DNA of 54,190 nt from Azoarcus sp. (GCA_030656215.1 JAUSOD010000089.1:1-54190), one strand, 5' to 3'. Shown: positions 1 to 11,138, numbered from the stretch's first letter. Notes: a model not told the origin generated them from the sequence alone. A program made the numbers and translations.

Positions 1-663
1 TTTTTCATCCCAAGCGCCAGCTTTGTCTGCTGTGCGTAAAACATCGGACTCTTTGGGAAGGTGAAACGTGGTAGCGAGGCCACCAATTGAGATGTCTTTG
101 GCTGGTAGTTCTCGCCGAAGTTCATCTCGGCGTGCATCTTCAGACACCAGTGTTTCGGCGCCGGCAATGCTCTGCAGAAGACCTAGATAGCGGCAGTTAA
201 CTACGAATATGTCGATGCACTCTTTGGGATTGTCAACGTCAGGATCCTTCTCACGAATCGTGTCCGCAAATACCTCATGGGCCGGAAGCTTCTTCCCGCG
301 ATAGGTTTCATACAACGTGGTGAAAATAGGGATGTTTTTGATGGCACATTCGAACGCTGTCTCAAAGCGCGCAACGCTGTTCGAATTTGGATCGGTGAGT
401 ACTCGCCCGGCTGGAGCAAGTTCAAGGTACTCAGCAACGAAACTGCCTTTTGTCAGGCCGTATTTCGTTGAGTTGGTAATTAAATTTTGGGATGAGCTTG
501 ACGTTGGCGATTTGTCTAGCGCTTTGAACAAAGTCAATCGATTGACTTTCTCACCGGACGCAAACTGCTGAATTGCTTCGGCCAAGGATAGTGATTGTTC
601 AAATGTCCACGCAGGATAGTTTCTCTGCTTTCGCGTTCTCTTTGCCTCAGTAGTTTTCGACAC
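1..663 (-). CDS. Unknown cassette-encoded protein, C-terminus cut by the window edge
   Basis: An open reading frame of 221 codons runs leftward off the window. The start is GTG at 663-661, chosen because AGGGG stands six bases upstream and no ATG lies nearby. The N-terminus is basic (VSKTTEAKRTRKQR), followed by a predicted helical stretch around FEQSLSLAEAIQQF and a motif NSTKYGLTKGSF that suggests a winged-helix-like DNA- or protein-binding fold. I do not recognise the family. Codon use is less GC-rich than in the chromosomal genes from 4 kb on, as expected for a captured gene. It begins about 28 bases after an attC site and reads in the same direction as the other two cassette genes, so it is most likely the third cassette in the array. 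Confidence 0.6.
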   Translation of the reverse strand, partial: MSKTTEAKRTRKQRNYPAWTFEQSLSLAEAIQQFASGEKVNRLTLFKALDKSPTSSSSQNLITNSTKYGLTKGSFVAEYLELAPAGRVLTDPNSNSVARFETAFECAIKNIPIFTTLYETYRGKKLPAHEVFADTIREKDPDVDNPKECIDIFVVNCRYLGLLQSIAGAETLVSEDARRDELRRELPAKDISIGGLATTFHLPKESDVLRTADKAGAWDEK

Positions 664-690
664 TTGATACCCCTAGAAGTAACTTGAAAT

Positions 691-804
691 GGCCAACGTC
701 GAAGTTGACCGGCACGCAGCGGCATTGCGCCGCGAGACGTATGCTCCCGCGCACGGCTCGCGGCGCAATGCCGCTGCGTGTCCGCGTCGAACGACCTGTT
801 AGCC
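691..804 (-). repeat. attC recombination site 1 (114 bp)
   Basis: Read leftward it starts with GGCTAAC (804-798) and ends with GTTGGCC (697-691), the inverse-core and core boxes of an integron attC site. Between them is a long inverted repeat, GCAGCGGCATTGCGCCGCGAG against its complement, closed by a loop near 745. The TAA stop of the AbiC-like gene lies inside the first box, as is usual for cassettes. Confidence 0.75.
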
Positions 805-1509
805 ATGCAGGTCACTGACAGTCGCGAAGAACTTGCGTGTATCTGGCGGCATTCCACCAACGGCCTCTAACATGTTCATTAACTGGTATGCCTTATCAGC
901 GTAATACAAAAGGGCCGGGGCGAAGCCAGTGGCCTTGTGCTTGGAGTAGTGCCCCAGAAACTCTCGGAGCTTATTTACCAGATACTTGATCTCTCTTACC
1001 GGCGCCTCAACCACAGAGCCCGGCGCGTTCGCATGGTGCAGGAATTGCGCGAAGGCAGCGGAGGAGCCGCCGAAGGCTGCGAGACGATCTGCCTCCGCCA
1101 CCATCTGAGAGATGGTGACCGTCTGCGCCGATCCCTGAGGGGAAATAACGGTTTGTAGGAGAGTTGACAGTCGTTGATCGATATCTCGAATGACGTTCAG
1201 GAACTCTTCCCCGAGCCTCTCAGAGCCGAACGCCTCGAATTCCTTTCGGGCAATCTCAGTCTGGGCTGCGAGTTGTTCTGCCGCCGCTCGCGCTTCACGC
1301 TGTTGCACGCTTATGGACCAAAGGGCAGAGAGGAACGCAGCAAGCGCGAACAACGGATTCAGGAGTCCTCCGAAGTAGTCGCCAAACAGGCCCCAATGCT
1401 CCGGATTAGAGGAGCGCGTCATCCCGAATGCGGCGATGTAGGTAAGAGATACCGCCCCGATTGCGGTGAGGGCGGCGATTGCGGCGACGGAAAGAGCGCG
1501 TAGGTTCAT
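799..1509 (-). CDS. Putative AbiC-like membrane protein in an integron cassette
   Basis: A 236-residue protein with two N-terminal membrane segments (about residues 7-30 and 45-68) separated by a short loop GDYFGGLLNPLFA, followed by a coiled-coil stretch (about 68-100) and a helical cytoplasmic domain. This layout, with FGGLLNP between the two helices, is that of proteins annotated as putative phage abortive infection proteins (putAbiC). That likeness is from memory and not tested. ATG 1507-1509 sits ten bases after the core box of attC site 2 and the stop is embedded in attC site 1, so gene plus attC form one complete cassette. Function is unproven; phage defence is an inference. Confidence 0.65.
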   Translation of the reverse strand: MNLRALSVAAIAALTAIGAVSLTYIAAFGMTRSSNPEHWGLFGDYFGGLLNPLFALAAFLSALWSISVQQREARAAAEQLAAQTEIARKEFEAFGSERLGEEFLNVIRDIDQRLSTLLQTVISPQGSAQTVTISQMVAEADRLAAFGGSSAAFAQFLHHANAPGSVVEAPVREIKYLVNKLREFLGHYSKHKATGFAPALLYYADKAYQLMNMLEAVGGMPPDTRKFFATVSDLHG

Positions 1510-1512
1510 GCT

Positions 1513-1579
1513 GGCTAACGTCTGAATTCACCGGCCTGCGCGGCTTTTCGCGCAGGTCCGGTGCAATGATGGGTTAGCC
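1513..1579 (-). repeat. attC recombination site 2 (67 bp)
   Basis: Read leftward: GGCTAAC (1579-1573), imperfect arms CACCGGACCTGCGCG and CGCGCAGGCCGGTG with an unpaired base, and GTTAGCC (1519-1513). The size, the boxes and the extrahelical base are textbook attC features. It overlaps the TAA stop of the HNH-like gene. Confidence 0.88.
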
Positions 1580-2266
1580 GCCATTTCTGAAAAGCAGCGT
1601 AACTCTGGAGCCTTCATAAAACCGCAAGAGCATGATCGTCTCTACTGGCGATTGGCCTGCCGCCACCTGATAAGTGAAAACATCTTGATTTTCTCCGTAA
1701 CAGGGCTGATTGAGAAAAAACTCCTCCGCTAGGGCTGCCATCTTCTCTACGGGTTCGTTCAGTTCGCGAGCGTTCGGCTCTGTAAGTGCTAGTAAAAAGT
1801 TGGGATATGCAGAAACACTGCCGTTCCATTTCGTTTTGAAGTGATGAAAGTACAGAGCACGACCAATCATCATCAATGCGTTTTCTAGCCTTTGCCTATC
1901 TACCTGTAACGCCAAGGTTTCATGGATCTCACCCGTTTGAGTGTCCTCGACCGTTACCGGTATTTGCTTCTCCGTGAATTTCTTAATGACCGATGGGCTA
2001 CGTTGAATTGCTCTCAAAATCTTTGTTGAAAAGTGATTGGAGGCCGTCGGATTATTGGGAATGTTCATCGACAACGCGTACAACAGGTATTCGTCATCTT
2101 TTGACTTTGACGTGTTGTGGACATCGCAAGACGGCACTGTGATCAGTTGCTTCCTCAGGTCCACGCCGCTGGGCAGGTCTTTCTGCTCGGGAAATAGACA
2201 ACGGGGCGGTACATGCTCGACTGAGGTTGCGGTTGCATCACACATGTAGCACTGAGTGGCTGACAT
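1574..2266 (-). CDS. HNH-endonuclease-like protein in an integron cassette
   Basis: A 230-residue protein. The N-terminus carries CYMC (residues 6-9), then EHVPPRCLFP, and after about 25 residues PSCDVHN. This CxxC...EHVPP...CxxHN order is the zinc-binding signature of a divergent HNH nuclease domain found in many defence and mobile-element proteins. The remaining 170 residues are helical and not recognised. The ATG at 2266 lies 28 bases after the core box of attC site 3, and the stop is inside attC site 2, giving a complete cassette. A nuclease role in phage or plasmid defence is plausible but inferred; the motif could also be a structural zinc knuckle. Confidence 0.7.
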   Translation of the reverse strand: MSATQCYMCDATATSVEHVPPRCLFPEQKDLPSGVDLRKQLITVPSCDVHNTSKSKDDEYLLYALSMNIPNNPTASNHFSTKILRAIQRSPSVIKKFTEKQIPVTVEDTQTGEIHETLALQVDRQRLENALMMIGRALYFHHFKTKWNGSVSAYPNFLLALTEPNARELNEPVEKMAALAEEFFLNQPCYGENQDVFTYQVAAGQSPVETIMLLRFYEGSRVTLLFRNGG

Positions 2267-2293
2267 TTAAGTTTCCTGTCGCTGCTGGCTGGC

Positions 2294-2378
2294 GGCTAAC
2301 GAATAGGGTTTATGCCTCGCAGCACGCAGGCGGATTCGGAGTGGCTGTGCATGTCGCGAGGGATAAACCTTGTTGGAC
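2294..2378 (-). repeat. attC recombination site 3 (85 bp)
   Basis: Read leftward: GTCCAAC (2378-2372), arms GGTTTATCCCTCGC and GCGAGGCATAAACC with one bulged base, and GTTAGCC (2300-2294). The cassette gene that should precede it is missing: right of 2378 the sequence becomes IS91-related, so this site marks the broken edge of the array. Confidence 0.82.
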
Positions 2379-3165
2379 TGAACCGCCGGGAAAGCGGTGC
2401 TACTGGGGATTCTACGCCCGGCTCATGCGCACTGGATAGAGCAAGTCGATGACGCTGCGATGCGGCGCGATTGATTGGCGGCGGAACGCCGCGCCGTTGC
2501 CTGTCCCGAGCCACATGTACCCCGCGCCACAGGGCATCGAGCGGGTTTCCGGCGTTGATACGGCCAACGCACGCAGGGGCACCCGGGCAACCGAGCACCG
2601 TTGTCGTGAGCGCAGCGAGATCTGAAATTGACCCGCTTCATGACGGCCCATCCCGACAGCCGGGGGCCGCGGCGAGCACGACGATGGGGTGCCAGCGCCC
2701 AAGCAAACAGTGCGTGCAGCGACAGGGGTCCTGGCCGCTGACCCGGGCGAGGAAGGCTTCGGCCGCTTCGATGGTCACCGGTTGCGATTCGGGCATCTGC
2801 AGCGCCGCCCGCGCGGCCGCCAAGCGAGCCCGCTTGTGATGTGCGGCCAGCAGGCCGTAATGACGGATGCGATTGAAGCCGCGCGGCAGCACGTGCTGCA
2901 GGAATCGCCCGACAAACGTGTCGATGGGCAGCATGAGCATGCGCTTGCCACCGCTTCAGTTGTCTCGCGCGCGAATTCTCACCTGTTCGTGATCGCAGCC
3001 GAGAATGCGTTCGTTCGAGATCGCGACCCTATGGGTATAGCGTGCGAGGTAGTCGAGTACCTGGGCCGGACCGCCCGGCGGGGGTTTTGCGTAGACCAAC
3101 CAGTCATGGGCGAGCAGCGCGCGTTGGCGCTTTTGCCAAGCGACGGGGCTCGCGTCGGGACCATC
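2379..3165 (-). pseudogene. IS91-family transposase remnant with internal stop
   Basis: Two same-frame pieces read leftward. The first, from about 3165 to 2956, contains WLVYAKPPPGGPAQVLDYLARY and THRVAISN, the hallmark of IS91/ISCR Y2 transposases. The second (2940-2638) contains FVGRFLQHVLPRGFNRIRHYGL and a terminal CxxC segment. They are separated by one in-frame TGA at 2953-2955 where the family usually has a coding residue. The N-terminal half, including the catalytic tyrosines, is absent because the sequence switches to integrase DNA near 3170. Bases 2379-2637 hold no gene I can defend and are probably the downstream end of the element. Confidence 0.75.
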
Positions 3166-3169
3166 AGGA

Positions 3170-3258
3170 ATCTGGCCTACGTGTCGACCACGATGATCTA
3201 CACCCATGTGCTGAACAAGGGCGGGCGTGGGGTGACGAGTCCGCTGGACCAACTCTGA
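3170..3258 (+). pseudogene. C-terminal stub of an integron integrase (intI)
   Basis: Only the last residues remain: VSTTMIYTHVLNKGGRGVTSPLDQL then stop at 3256-3258. The catalytic-tyrosine motif TTMIYTHV with the GGRGVxSPLD tail is typical of integron integrases rather than phage integrases. Its rightward orientation, opposite to the leftward cassettes, is exactly how intI lies relative to its array. Everything upstream, including the N-terminus and attI, has been replaced by IS91 sequence. Confidence 0.75.
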
Positions 3259-3345
3259 CGCGAGGGTTTGCACAGCGCCGGAGAACCGGTTTCCTACACG
3301 ATTTTCGCGTGCTACTTTAGTAACGCCATTCATTGGAGTGCGGTA

Positions 3346-3630
3346 ATGACCACGACCTCGCTGAAACTTCCCGACGATGTGAAGCAGCTTGCAGTTGCGG
3401 CGGCAAAGCACCAGGGGGTTACGCCCCATGCATTCATGGTCGAAGCGATTCATGCCGCCGCGATCGCCGCAGAAATGCGGGCGAGCTTCGTTGCCGATGC
3501 GCTTGCGTCGAAAGCCGAAACACTGGAGTCCGGGGCGGGCTACCGGGCGGACGAAGTCCATGCCTACATCCGGGCACGCGCGAATGGCGTGGGTGTTTCC
3601 AGGCCAAAGGCCAAGTCTCGGCGCGACTGA
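3346..3630 (+). CDS. ParD-type ribbon-helix-helix antitoxin
   Basis: A 94-residue protein. The N-terminal strand-helix-helix TSLKLPDDVKQLAVAAAKHQGVTPHAFMVEAI is a ribbon-helix-helix DNA-binding domain, and the C-terminal half is the charged helical tail that would neutralise the toxin. ATG 3346 is preceded by GGAG, so the longer frame beginning at 3268 is not needed. Its TGA overlaps the likely toxin start, indicating translational coupling. Such antitoxins normally repress their own promoter, which would lie in 3259-3345. Toxin-antitoxin pairs are frequent beside integrons, consistent with this being accessory DNA. Confidence 0.8.
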   Translation: MTTTSLKLPDDVKQLAVAAAKHQGVTPHAFMVEAIHAAAIAAEMRASFVADALASKAETLESGAGYRADEVHAYIRARANGVGVSRPKAKSRRD

Positions 3631-3989
3631 TCTATTCCCGGCGGGCGCTTGCCGACCTTGAGCGGCTGACAGACTTCCTGCTCGGCAGCGAACCGGCCAT
3701 GGCGCTGGAAACGGTTGAGTTGATCGCGGAAGCGGTACAGATTCTCGAGAACCATCCGCTCGTCGGCCGCCCTGCAGAACAGGGTATGCGAGCGTTGCTT
3801 ATCTCGCGTGGCCGGACGGGCTATCTTGCGCTTTACAGCGATGAAGAAGCACGCGACACCATGCTGATGCTCGCACTTCGACATCAACGCGAGGCCGGCT
3901 ACACCTCACCATTGGCGCAGCGGGCAGGCCAGAGCCACCCGCTTTTGCGCCCTGGGACACCACCAAGACGCGCCCCCCCGTTCGAGTAG
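3627..3989 (+). CDS. RelE/ParE-family toxin with a long C-terminal tail
   Basis: The frame encodes LIYSRRALADLERLTDFLL, then ILENHPLVGRP and MLMLALRHQREAGY, the order of conserved blocks of RelE/ParE toxins. No ATG, GTG or TTG in this frame is close to the expected start. CTG at 3627, overlapping the antitoxin TGA (CTGA), is the most economical choice, with coupled initiation. ParE proteins usually end near the REAGY position, but here another 26 or so residues rich in P and R follow, so the end may have been altered by a frameshift. It stops ten bases before the convergent metH stop. Targets (gyrase or mRNA) cannot be told from sequence. Confidence 0.7.
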   Translation: MIYSRRALADLERLTDFLLGSEPAMALETVELIAEAVQILENHPLVGRPAEQGMRALLISRGRTGYLALYSDEEARDTMLMLALRHQREAGYTSPLAQRAGQSHPLLRPGTPPRRAPPFE

Positions 3990-3998
3990 AAGGTCTCT

Positions 3999-7709
<3,711 letters not shown>

Positions 7710-7754
7710 GGTTCTACCTCGATCTGCAATTGATGCACAGCGGGTAGCTCACGC

Positions 7755-7800
7755 AAAACAGAACGGCGCGGCAAACCCGGCTGATGGTTTGCGAGCGCCG
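7755..7800 (-). terminator. Intrinsic terminator in the metH leader
   Basis: In the leftward transcript the arm CGGCGCTCGCAAACC pairs with GGGTTTGCCGCGCCG, with small mismatches, and is followed by TTCTGTTTT. The 5' arm contains GCGCTC, the same bases needed for the riboswitch pseudoknot, so folding of one excludes the other. Confidence 0.75.
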
Positions 7801-7858
7801 TTGTTCGATTGCCGAGCCTGGCCCACTCACAGGTCGGGTCGCAGCGCTCCTCGGCAAG
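7788..7858 (-). promoter_or_regulatory. SAH riboswitch controlling metH
   Basis: Leftward RNA contains TTGCCGAGGAGCGCTGCGAC, a small internal hairpin (CCGACC...GGCC), then AGGCTCGGCAA closing the outer stem, and GCGCTC downstream able to pair with GAGCGC as the pseudoknot. These are the conserved elements of the S-adenosylhomocysteine riboswitch, known upstream of metH and ahcY in proteobacteria. Known members switch genes on when SAH builds up; here the pseudoknot would sequester the 5' arm of the terminator. Confidence 0.9.
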
Positions 7859-7938
7859 GGGCGGATTTTACGGGGTTTTCGCCATCGCTGTCGAGGCCTG
7901 CCAATGTGCTCGGTCGCGACCGCCCCGAATCGCGCCGC

Positions 7939-9501
7939 TCAGTCGGCTGGCACGCAGCGCTCCGCCGCCCAGGCGCGCAGGGCGGCAACCTTCTCGGCCA
8001 TCACGTGAGCCAGCGGGCGGGTGTTGGCCGCCTCGAGCAGCAGTCTCGCGGTATCCAGTGCAGCCCCGTCGACCAGGCATTCGTACAAGCCTGCGACCAC
8101 GAGCTGTTCGAGTTCCGCGCCCGAATAGTCTTCAGTTGCCGCCCCGAGCGCGGCAAGGTCGAAGCGGGCAGGATCGAGCTCGCGGCGGCGCAGATGAATG
8201 GCGAGGATCTCTTCTCGGACGGTACGAGTGGGCAGGTCGACGAAGAAGATCTCGTCGAAGCGGCCCTTGCGTAGCAGCTCCGGCGGCAGCGCAGAGACGT
8301 CGTTGGCGGTGGCGACGAGAAACACGCGCGCCTGCTGCTCGTTCATCCACGTCAGCAGGTTGCCGAGCAGGCGCCGTGACACGCCGCCGTCGCTGTCGCT
8401 GCTACCCAGTGCCAGCGCCTTCTCGATCTCGTCGATCCACAGCACCGCCGGGGCCATCGCCTCGGCCGTGCGCAAGGCCTCGCGCAACTTGCGTTCGGTT
8501 TCGCCGGTGAACTTGTCGTACAGGCTGCCCACGTCGAGGCGCAGCAGCGGAACCCGCCAGCTGCCCGCGACCACCTTGGCGGCAAGGCTCTTGCCCGCGC
8601 CCTGGGCGCCGAGCAGCAACACCCCCTTGGGCAAGGGCAGGCCGGGCATGCTGCGCTCGCCGGTAAACACCGGCCGCCGCGTGGCCAGCCAGCGCTTGAG
8701 CCGGGTCAGCCCACCGACGTCGTCAGGGCCCAGTGTGCTCAGTTCGACCTGCAGCGCGCTCTCCCCCACCATGTCCTGCTTGTAGCGCATCACCCGGTTG
8801 AGATCCTCGGCGGTGATCAGGCCGTCGTCACGGATGGCGTTGCGCAGCAGACGGCGCACATCCTCCTCCGGCAGGCCGACCAGCTGACTGAGCAAGGCAT
8901 TGACCGTTGCCGAATCGCCCTTGACCCGCTCGCCCGAAGACTTGGCATACAGGTCGATCTCGACCTTCAGCAGTGCACGCACGCGCGCGAGGTCGGGGAT
9001 CCGCAGCTCCATGCGTACCGAATGGCGGGCCAGCAGGGGCGGGAGCGACAACTGCGGGGCGACCAGCACCAAGGTACGCTCTGCCTCAGGATGATCGAGC
9101 ACGATCTCACGCATCAGGCGCTGTACGACCGGTTCCTCAAGAAACGGGTGCGGGTCGAGCAGGACGAAGAGGCCCTTGCCGCCGCTGCTGTCGATGTACT
9201 TCAGCGCGGCCTCGAGCGAGCGGGTGTCGTCGATCACCCGCCGCCGCCCTTCCGCGCGCCTCGCCATGCCCGGGCCCTCGCCCACGGTCGGGAACAGGGC
9301 ATAGCCTTCCGGGCGCGCGTTGCCGTAGCGAAAGTTCTGCTGCACCAGCCCATCGGCCACGCTCCAGCAGTGGAGGTCGTGATTGTCGTCGCGGGCGAGG
9401 CGCTCGATGAGGCGCAGCGCTTTGGGCTCCTCGACCGTTTCGATACACAGCAGAGGCATGCGTGAGCGCACCAGTGCAGAGAGTTCGCGAAAATCGGGCA
9501 T
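7939..9501 (-). CDS. Ycf46-like AAA-family ATPase
   Basis: 520 residues from the ATG at 9501 (MPDFRELSALVRSRMP); an upstream in-frame ATG at 9579 adds 26 residues that look non-coding. The N-terminal half resembles the inactive P-loop domain of the Ycf46 family (LLCIETVEEPKALRLIERL). The C-terminal AAA domain has Walker A GAQGAGKS, Walker B VLWIDEIEK, a sensor region FLVATANDVSALPPELLRKG and the arginine finger in GRFDEIF. Such proteins are cytosolic remodelling ATPases of poorly known role, induced by low inorganic carbon in cyanobacteria. It reads toward metH but stops before the riboswitch, so it is a separate unit. Confidence 0.85.
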   Translation of the reverse strand: MPDFRELSALVRSRMPLLCIETVEEPKALRLIERLARDDNHDLHCWSVADGLVQQNFRYGNARPEGYALFPTVGEGPGMARRAEGRRRVIDDTRSLEAALKYIDSSGGKGLFVLLDPHPFLEEPVVQRLMREIVLDHPEAERTLVLVAPQLSLPPLLARHSVRMELRIPDLARVRALLKVEIDLYAKSSGERVKGDSATVNALLSQLVGLPEEDVRRLLRNAIRDDGLITAEDLNRVMRYKQDMVGESALQVELSTLGPDDVGGLTRLKRWLATRRPVFTGERSMPGLPLPKGVLLLGAQGAGKSLAAKVVAGSWRVPLLRLDVGSLYDKFTGETERKLREALRTAEAMAPAVLWIDEIEKALALGSSDSDGGVSRRLLGNLLTWMNEQQARVFLVATANDVSALPPELLRKGRFDEIFFVDLPTRTVREEILAIHLRRRELDPARFDLAALGAATEDYSGAELEQLVVAGLYECLVDGAALDTARLLLEAANTRPLAHVMAEKVAALRAWAAERCVPAD

Positions 9502-9615
9502 GGTCGGATCGGCAATGAAGATGGAATGAAAGCCGGATTCTAACCGCAGCCGGGCATGACTCGACGCCCAGTCCTGCACCGAAGCGGACTTGTCCTACGC
9601 GGGCCTTTTGGCAGC

Positions 9616-10293
9616 TTAGCGAGGTGGGCGCAGGTGAGGTGGAACCGGCACGCGGATCCGCTCGCGCCGATCGCCACGATAGCGCGGATATCCGTAGGGA
9701 TAGCCATAGGGATAGGCGTGCGGGTAGCCAAAGGAATAGCCGAAATAAGCCGAGTGGCCGAACGGATAAGCCCCCCAGGGACCGAACATGCCGCCTTCGC
9801 GCGGGTACACGTAGGTCTGGCTGGTCCGCGCCACCTTGCCGTCGATAAAATGGACATTGAACAGGGTGGCGATACCGGGGCCGTAGTTACGGATGTTCCA
9901 GTCCCACACCTCCTCGCCCGAGAGGGTGAAGGTCTGCACCGAGCGGTGCTCGCCAAGCAGCCGCGCAACCTCTTCCGGACTCATGCCCTTGCGCACCTGG
10001 ACCAGGTTGTCATTGTCGAGCGCGTCCCACTGACGCAACACGATGCCGCCCTCGTCAAGCTGCACCATCAGGCAGGTATGGCCAAAGGGCTGAGTGGCGT
10101 ACTCCAGGGTGGTGGTGCCGTCATCGTTTTGCCACCGACGTGTCGGCTCGCCGCGTGCCGCCAGCGCCTCGGCCTCGGTGGTAAACGGGCGTGCCGGCTC
10201 GAATGCGGCGCACCCACCCAAGGCCAGCGCACACGCCAGCAACACGACCTGCAACAAACTTCGAACGGAGAGGGAAAACGTCGGGTTGATCAT
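9616..10293 (-). CDS. BamE/SmpA-like outer membrane lipoprotein with Tyr-Gly-Pro tail
   Basis: 225 residues with a lipoprotein signal and lipobox LGGC (near residue 28). The centre has two SmpA/BamE-like blocks: GEPTRRWQNDDGTTTLEY and VRKGMSPEEVARLLGEH followed by VWDWNI. The last third is unusual, a low-complexity run of Tyr, Gly and Pro (repeats of YGYP around 190-208) before a basic end. It lies 13 bases downstream of a second lipoprotein with the same middle blocks, so the two form a tandem duplicated pair, probably co-transcribed. A role in the cell envelope is likely, but no specific partner is known. Confidence 0.75.
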   Translation of the reverse strand: MINPTFSLSVRSLLQVVLLACALALGGCAAFEPARPFTTEAEALAARGEPTRRWQNDDGTTTLEYATQPFGHTCLMVQLDEGGIVLRQWDALDNDNLVQVRKGMSPEEVARLLGEHRSVQTFTLSGEEVWDWNIRNYGPGIATLFNVHFIDGKVARTSQTYVYPREGGMFGPWGAYPFGHSAYFGYSFGYPHAYPYGYPYGYPRYRGDRRERIRVPVPPHLRPPR

Positions 10294-10306
10294 GATTCAA
10301 GCCCCA

Positions 10307-10795
10307 TCAGGGCCGCGGTTTGGTGTAGCGGCCGGTTCCGACCACGCGCCCTTCGGTATTGAAGGACACGGTGAAGTAAGTAGGATCCTGAAGCGTGGTG
10401 CCGCGTTCAATCAGCCAGTCCCACACCGTTTCCTTCTTGAGGTCGAAGTACTGACTGGAAGCCGGCTTGCCGAGCAGGCGGCTCACCTCCTTGCCGGTCA
10501 TGCCACGCTCGACGCGGGCAAAGCTCTGTTCGTTGATCACCTGGTCGAGCGTACGCAGGATGTTGTCGGTACCGATGGTAATCATGTAGCACTCGGCCCC
10601 TTCAGGCTGGCGCGAATACTCCCAGGTCACCGAGCCGTCGTCGTTGGGCCACTCATGCTGCGGGGGACCGAAGCGGTCGCGAACCTCCGTCGAGGTGGAG
10701 ACGCCGGGCTGCAGGTCGCGCACATTGACGTAGTCGCAGGCCGGCAATCCAATGGCTGCCAGCAGGGCGCACAGCATCGACAACAGACGTTTCAT
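10307..10795 (-). CDS. BamE/SmpA-like outer membrane lipoprotein
   Basis: 162 residues from ATG 10795, chosen because GGAGAG lies five bases upstream and the protein then begins with a clean lipoprotein signal (MKRLLSMLCALLAAIGLPAC). The mature part has FGPPQHEWPNDDGSVTWEY and VERGMTGKEVSRLLGKP followed by VWDWLI, the same order as in its downstream neighbour, showing that the pair arose by duplication. SmpA/BamE-like folds mediate protein-protein contacts in the outer membrane. The longer frame reaching 11335 is non-coding. Confidence 0.78.
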   Translation of the reverse strand: MKRLLSMLCALLAAIGLPACDYVNVRDLQPGVSTSTEVRDRFGPPQHEWPNDDGSVTWEYSRQPEGAECYMITIGTDNILRTLDQVINEQSFARVERGMTGKEVSRLLGKPASSQYFDLKKETVWDWLIERGTTLQDPTYFTVSFNTEGRVVGTGRYTKPRP

Positions 10796-10968
10796 CAAAC
10801 TCTCCATAACCGCACCCCAAGAATGGGCACCGGCTAGAATCACGTTTCCCGGCGCGATTAGCAATGGCCGGACCGTGAAGATTTGCAACACTTCGAAGAC
10901 ATCCAGGATTGGGGCGTCAGCATGTACCGTTTCCAGGGTGGCAAGTGGGACAGCATCAACGGATCGCC

Positions 10969-11007
10969 TTGATCGCATACGCACCACGACGGTGCTTATG
11001 CGATCAA
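10969..11007. terminator. Seventeen-pair hairpin, probable terminator remnant
   Basis: TTGATCGCATACGCACC pairs with GGTGCTTATGCGATCAA around loop ACGAC, with one mismatch. It overlaps the stop codon of the short frame at 10883-10972. There is no T-run on either side, so termination would be weak or Rho-assisted. Confidence 0.5.
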
Positions 11008-11123
11008 CCCCGCACCGGCCCGGCCACCGACTGACAGCCTGTTTCCGACCCGGGGCTTGCCGTCGAGCGCAAAGCCGGGACCCAAAGCCTGCGCCGGCCC
11101 CAGGATCAGGGTTATCCACAATA

Positions 11124-11138
11124 TGGCATGATTTGTGC
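11124..11138 (+). promoter_or_regulatory. Weak sigma-54-like motif upstream of livJ
   Basis: TGGCATGATTTGTGC has GG and GC separated by ten bases, as required, but the -12 box is poor. It lies over 300 bases from livJ and no clear NtrC site precedes it. Listed as a possibility only. Confidence 0.2.

Noticed and set aside
7710-7860. Cobalamin riboswitch before metH
   Set aside because: No B12-box was found; the conserved blocks and pseudoknot fit the SAH class instead.
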